Part shown: in pieces, positions 62,981-64,000 of the stretch
How the letters are laid out: each line of letters begins with the position of its first letter
Numbering within the stretch: the stretch's first letter is position 1
Assembly (NCBI RefSeq): GCF_016765635.1
Contig: NZ_JAESVD010000007.1
Coordinates: 62,001 to 126,000, forward strand
Source: Shewanella schlegeliana
Lineage (GTDB): Bacteria > Pseudomonadota > Gammaproteobacteria > Enterobacterales > Shewanellaceae
Direction: 5' to 3'
DNA: 64,000 bases
Program-made: the position numbers and the translations under genes
The notes under the pieces: model-generated
Database searches by the model: none
What the model was told of the DNA's origin: nothing
Seen by the model: the letters and a program-made list of their open reading frames with translations, nothing else

Positions 62981-64000
62981 ATGAGCATAAGAACACAATT
63001 TAGAAAAATATTGCCAACCATTTCCACCACAGAACAAGAAGCACTCGATGCCGGAGATGTGTGGTTAGAAGGTTCAATTTATCAAGGCGTTCCTGACTTT
63101 ACCGCCCTTCGCGAGATCCCAGTAGCAAGCCTATCAAGTGATGAACAGGCCTTCCTCGATGGCCCTGTTGCCACCTTACTTGAGATGGTGGATGACTTTG
63201 AGATCCAGCAAAGTAAGCACCTTCCAGATAACATTCTTAATTACCTAAAAGAGAATAAATTCTTCTCGCTTATTATCCCAAAATCTTTCGGTGGCCTAGA
63301 GTTTAGCCCTTATGCCAACTCCACCATTGTGGCGACCATCGCCGCTAAAAGCTCCGCCGTTGCGGTAACCGTCATGGTGCCTAACTCACTTGGACCTGGT
63401 GAGCTTCTGATGCATTACGGCACCGCCGAACAGCAAGATTACTGGCTACCGCGTCTGGCTAACGGTCGTGAGATCCCCTGTTTTGCCCTCACAAGTCCTG
63501 AAGCTGGCTCTGACGCAGGCAGCATTCCAGATATCGGTATCGTCACCATGGGGGAATACCAAGGTGAGCAGGTGCTAGGGATGAATGTCACTTGGGATAA
63601 GCGTTACATCACGCTATCTTCTATCGCAACAGTATTGGGCCTCGCATTTAAAGTCGAAGATCCAAATGGTCTACTCGGTAGTAAAGAAGATTTAGGGATC
63701 ACCTGTGCGCTCATTCCAAGATCGCACCCAGGCGTTCAGCTAGGTAATCGTCACGATCCTATGGGGATTCGTTTCTACAACGGTACCACTCGTGGTGAAA
63801 ATGTGTTTATCCCTATGGACTTCATCATAGGCGGACAGAAAAATATTGGTCGCGGCTGGTCAATGCTCGTTGCCTGTCTCGGTGCTGGACGAGGGATCTC
63901 ACTGCCCGCCCTAGGCGCATCGGTCAGTCAGGCCTCTTTCAAGTCTTCAGCTGAGTATGCCGCGGTACGTGAGCAGTTTGGTTTATCAATTGGTAAATTT
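62981..64000 (+). CDS. fadE: Acyl-CoA dehydrogenase FadE, 5' part
   Basis: FadE performs the first dehydrogenation of beta-oxidation. The frame starts MSIRTQFRKILPTISTTEQE and runs past the window end (340 codons seen). It matches the long FadE type: ISTTEQEALDAGDVWLEG at the N-terminus, then the acyl-CoA dehydrogenase domain with SLIIPKSFGGLEFSP, PCFALTSPEAGSDAG (flavin and substrate site) and VTWDKRYITLSSIA. FadR-like and PsrA-like sites upstream fit fatty-acid control. Confidence 0.93.
   Translation, partial: MSIRTQFRKILPTISTTEQEALDAGDVWLEGSIYQGVPDFTALREIPVASLSSDEQAFLDGPVATLLEMVDDFEIQQSKHLPDNILNYLKENKFFSLIIPKSFGGLEFSPYANSTIVATIAAKSSAVAVTVMVPNSLGPGELLMHYGTAEQQDYWLPRLANGREIPCFALTSPEAGSDAGSIPDIGIVTMGEYQGEQVLGMNVTWDKRYITLSSIATVLGLAFKVEDPNGLLGSKEDLGITCALIPRSHPGVQLGNRHDPMGIRFYNGTTRGENVFIPMDFIIGGQKNIGRGWSMLVACLGAGRGISLPALGASVSQASFKSSAEYAAVREQFGLSIGKF

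Overview
This window looks like chromosome of a marine gammaproteobacterium, most probably a Shewanella. The evidence is the block der-bamB-yfgM-hisS-ispG-rodZ-pilW-rlmN, the bamE / ratB-ratA / smpB-ssrA neighbourhood, a tmRNA tag of ANDDNYALAA, a tetraheme flavocytochrome c, several c-di-GMP proteins, and a split-borosin methyltransferase/precursor pair like sonM-sonA of Shewanella oneidensis. The genus is inferred from gene content and order; no search was run.

Layout. 1-378 is the tail of a hexapeptide acyltransferase. 635-9450 is a core block on the minus strand for ribosome assembly and modification, outer-membrane assembly, tRNA charging, isoprenoid synthesis, cell shape and type IV pili. 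9610-14621 holds a CNNM/CBS transporter, a 5'-nucleotidase-like enzyme, two tandem GNAT paralogues and two small proteins. 15197-16349 is a ParA/ribbon-helix-helix pair with upstream direct repeats, followed by mtfA. At 17482-18237 a small secreted-protein gene is split by a 264-bp MITE whose removal restores the frame exactly. 18337-25746 carries an HDOD-GAF protein, malate synthase, a TPR-GGDEF cyclase, and the borosin precursor and methyltransferase.

26191-28691 is bamE, ratA/ratB, smpB and ssrA. A mobile element of about 10 kb sits in the 3' end of ssrA, bounded by 19-bp direct repeats at 28674-28692 and 38700-38718. It carries two tyrosine recombinases, a DUF3987 protein, a possible HUH endonuclease whose start lies in a perfect 21-bp inverted repeat, and an AAA ATPase/subtilisin pair resembling the IetAS defence or toxin-antitoxin system.

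Beyond the element are a BRCT protein with two internal repeats (39176-40366), a periplasmic flavocytochrome c with a divergent LysR regulator, a probable redox-stress cluster (RclC-like membrane protein, AhpD-like protein, RclR-like regulator), phnA/yjdM, an AraC regulator preceded by an 8-bp tandem repeat, a PEBP protein, a nitroreductase, a CBS protein and a CSS-EAL phosphodiesterase coupled to a degenerate EAL-like protein. From 53003 to 59025 most genes encode envelope proteins (LpxR-like deacylase, barrels, a LruC/GEVED protein with a lipoprotein). Then come a serine hydrolase, a small lipoprotein and an unknown protein. The window ends inside fadE, whose upstream region has FadR-like and PsrA-like sites.

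Most likely to repay attention: the borosin cassette with its coupled cyclase gene, the tmRNA-integrated element with the IetAS-like pair and hairpin-covered start, the chromosomal ParA/RHH module with repeats, and the MITE-interrupted gene. Short tandem repeats also recur in intergenic DNA.
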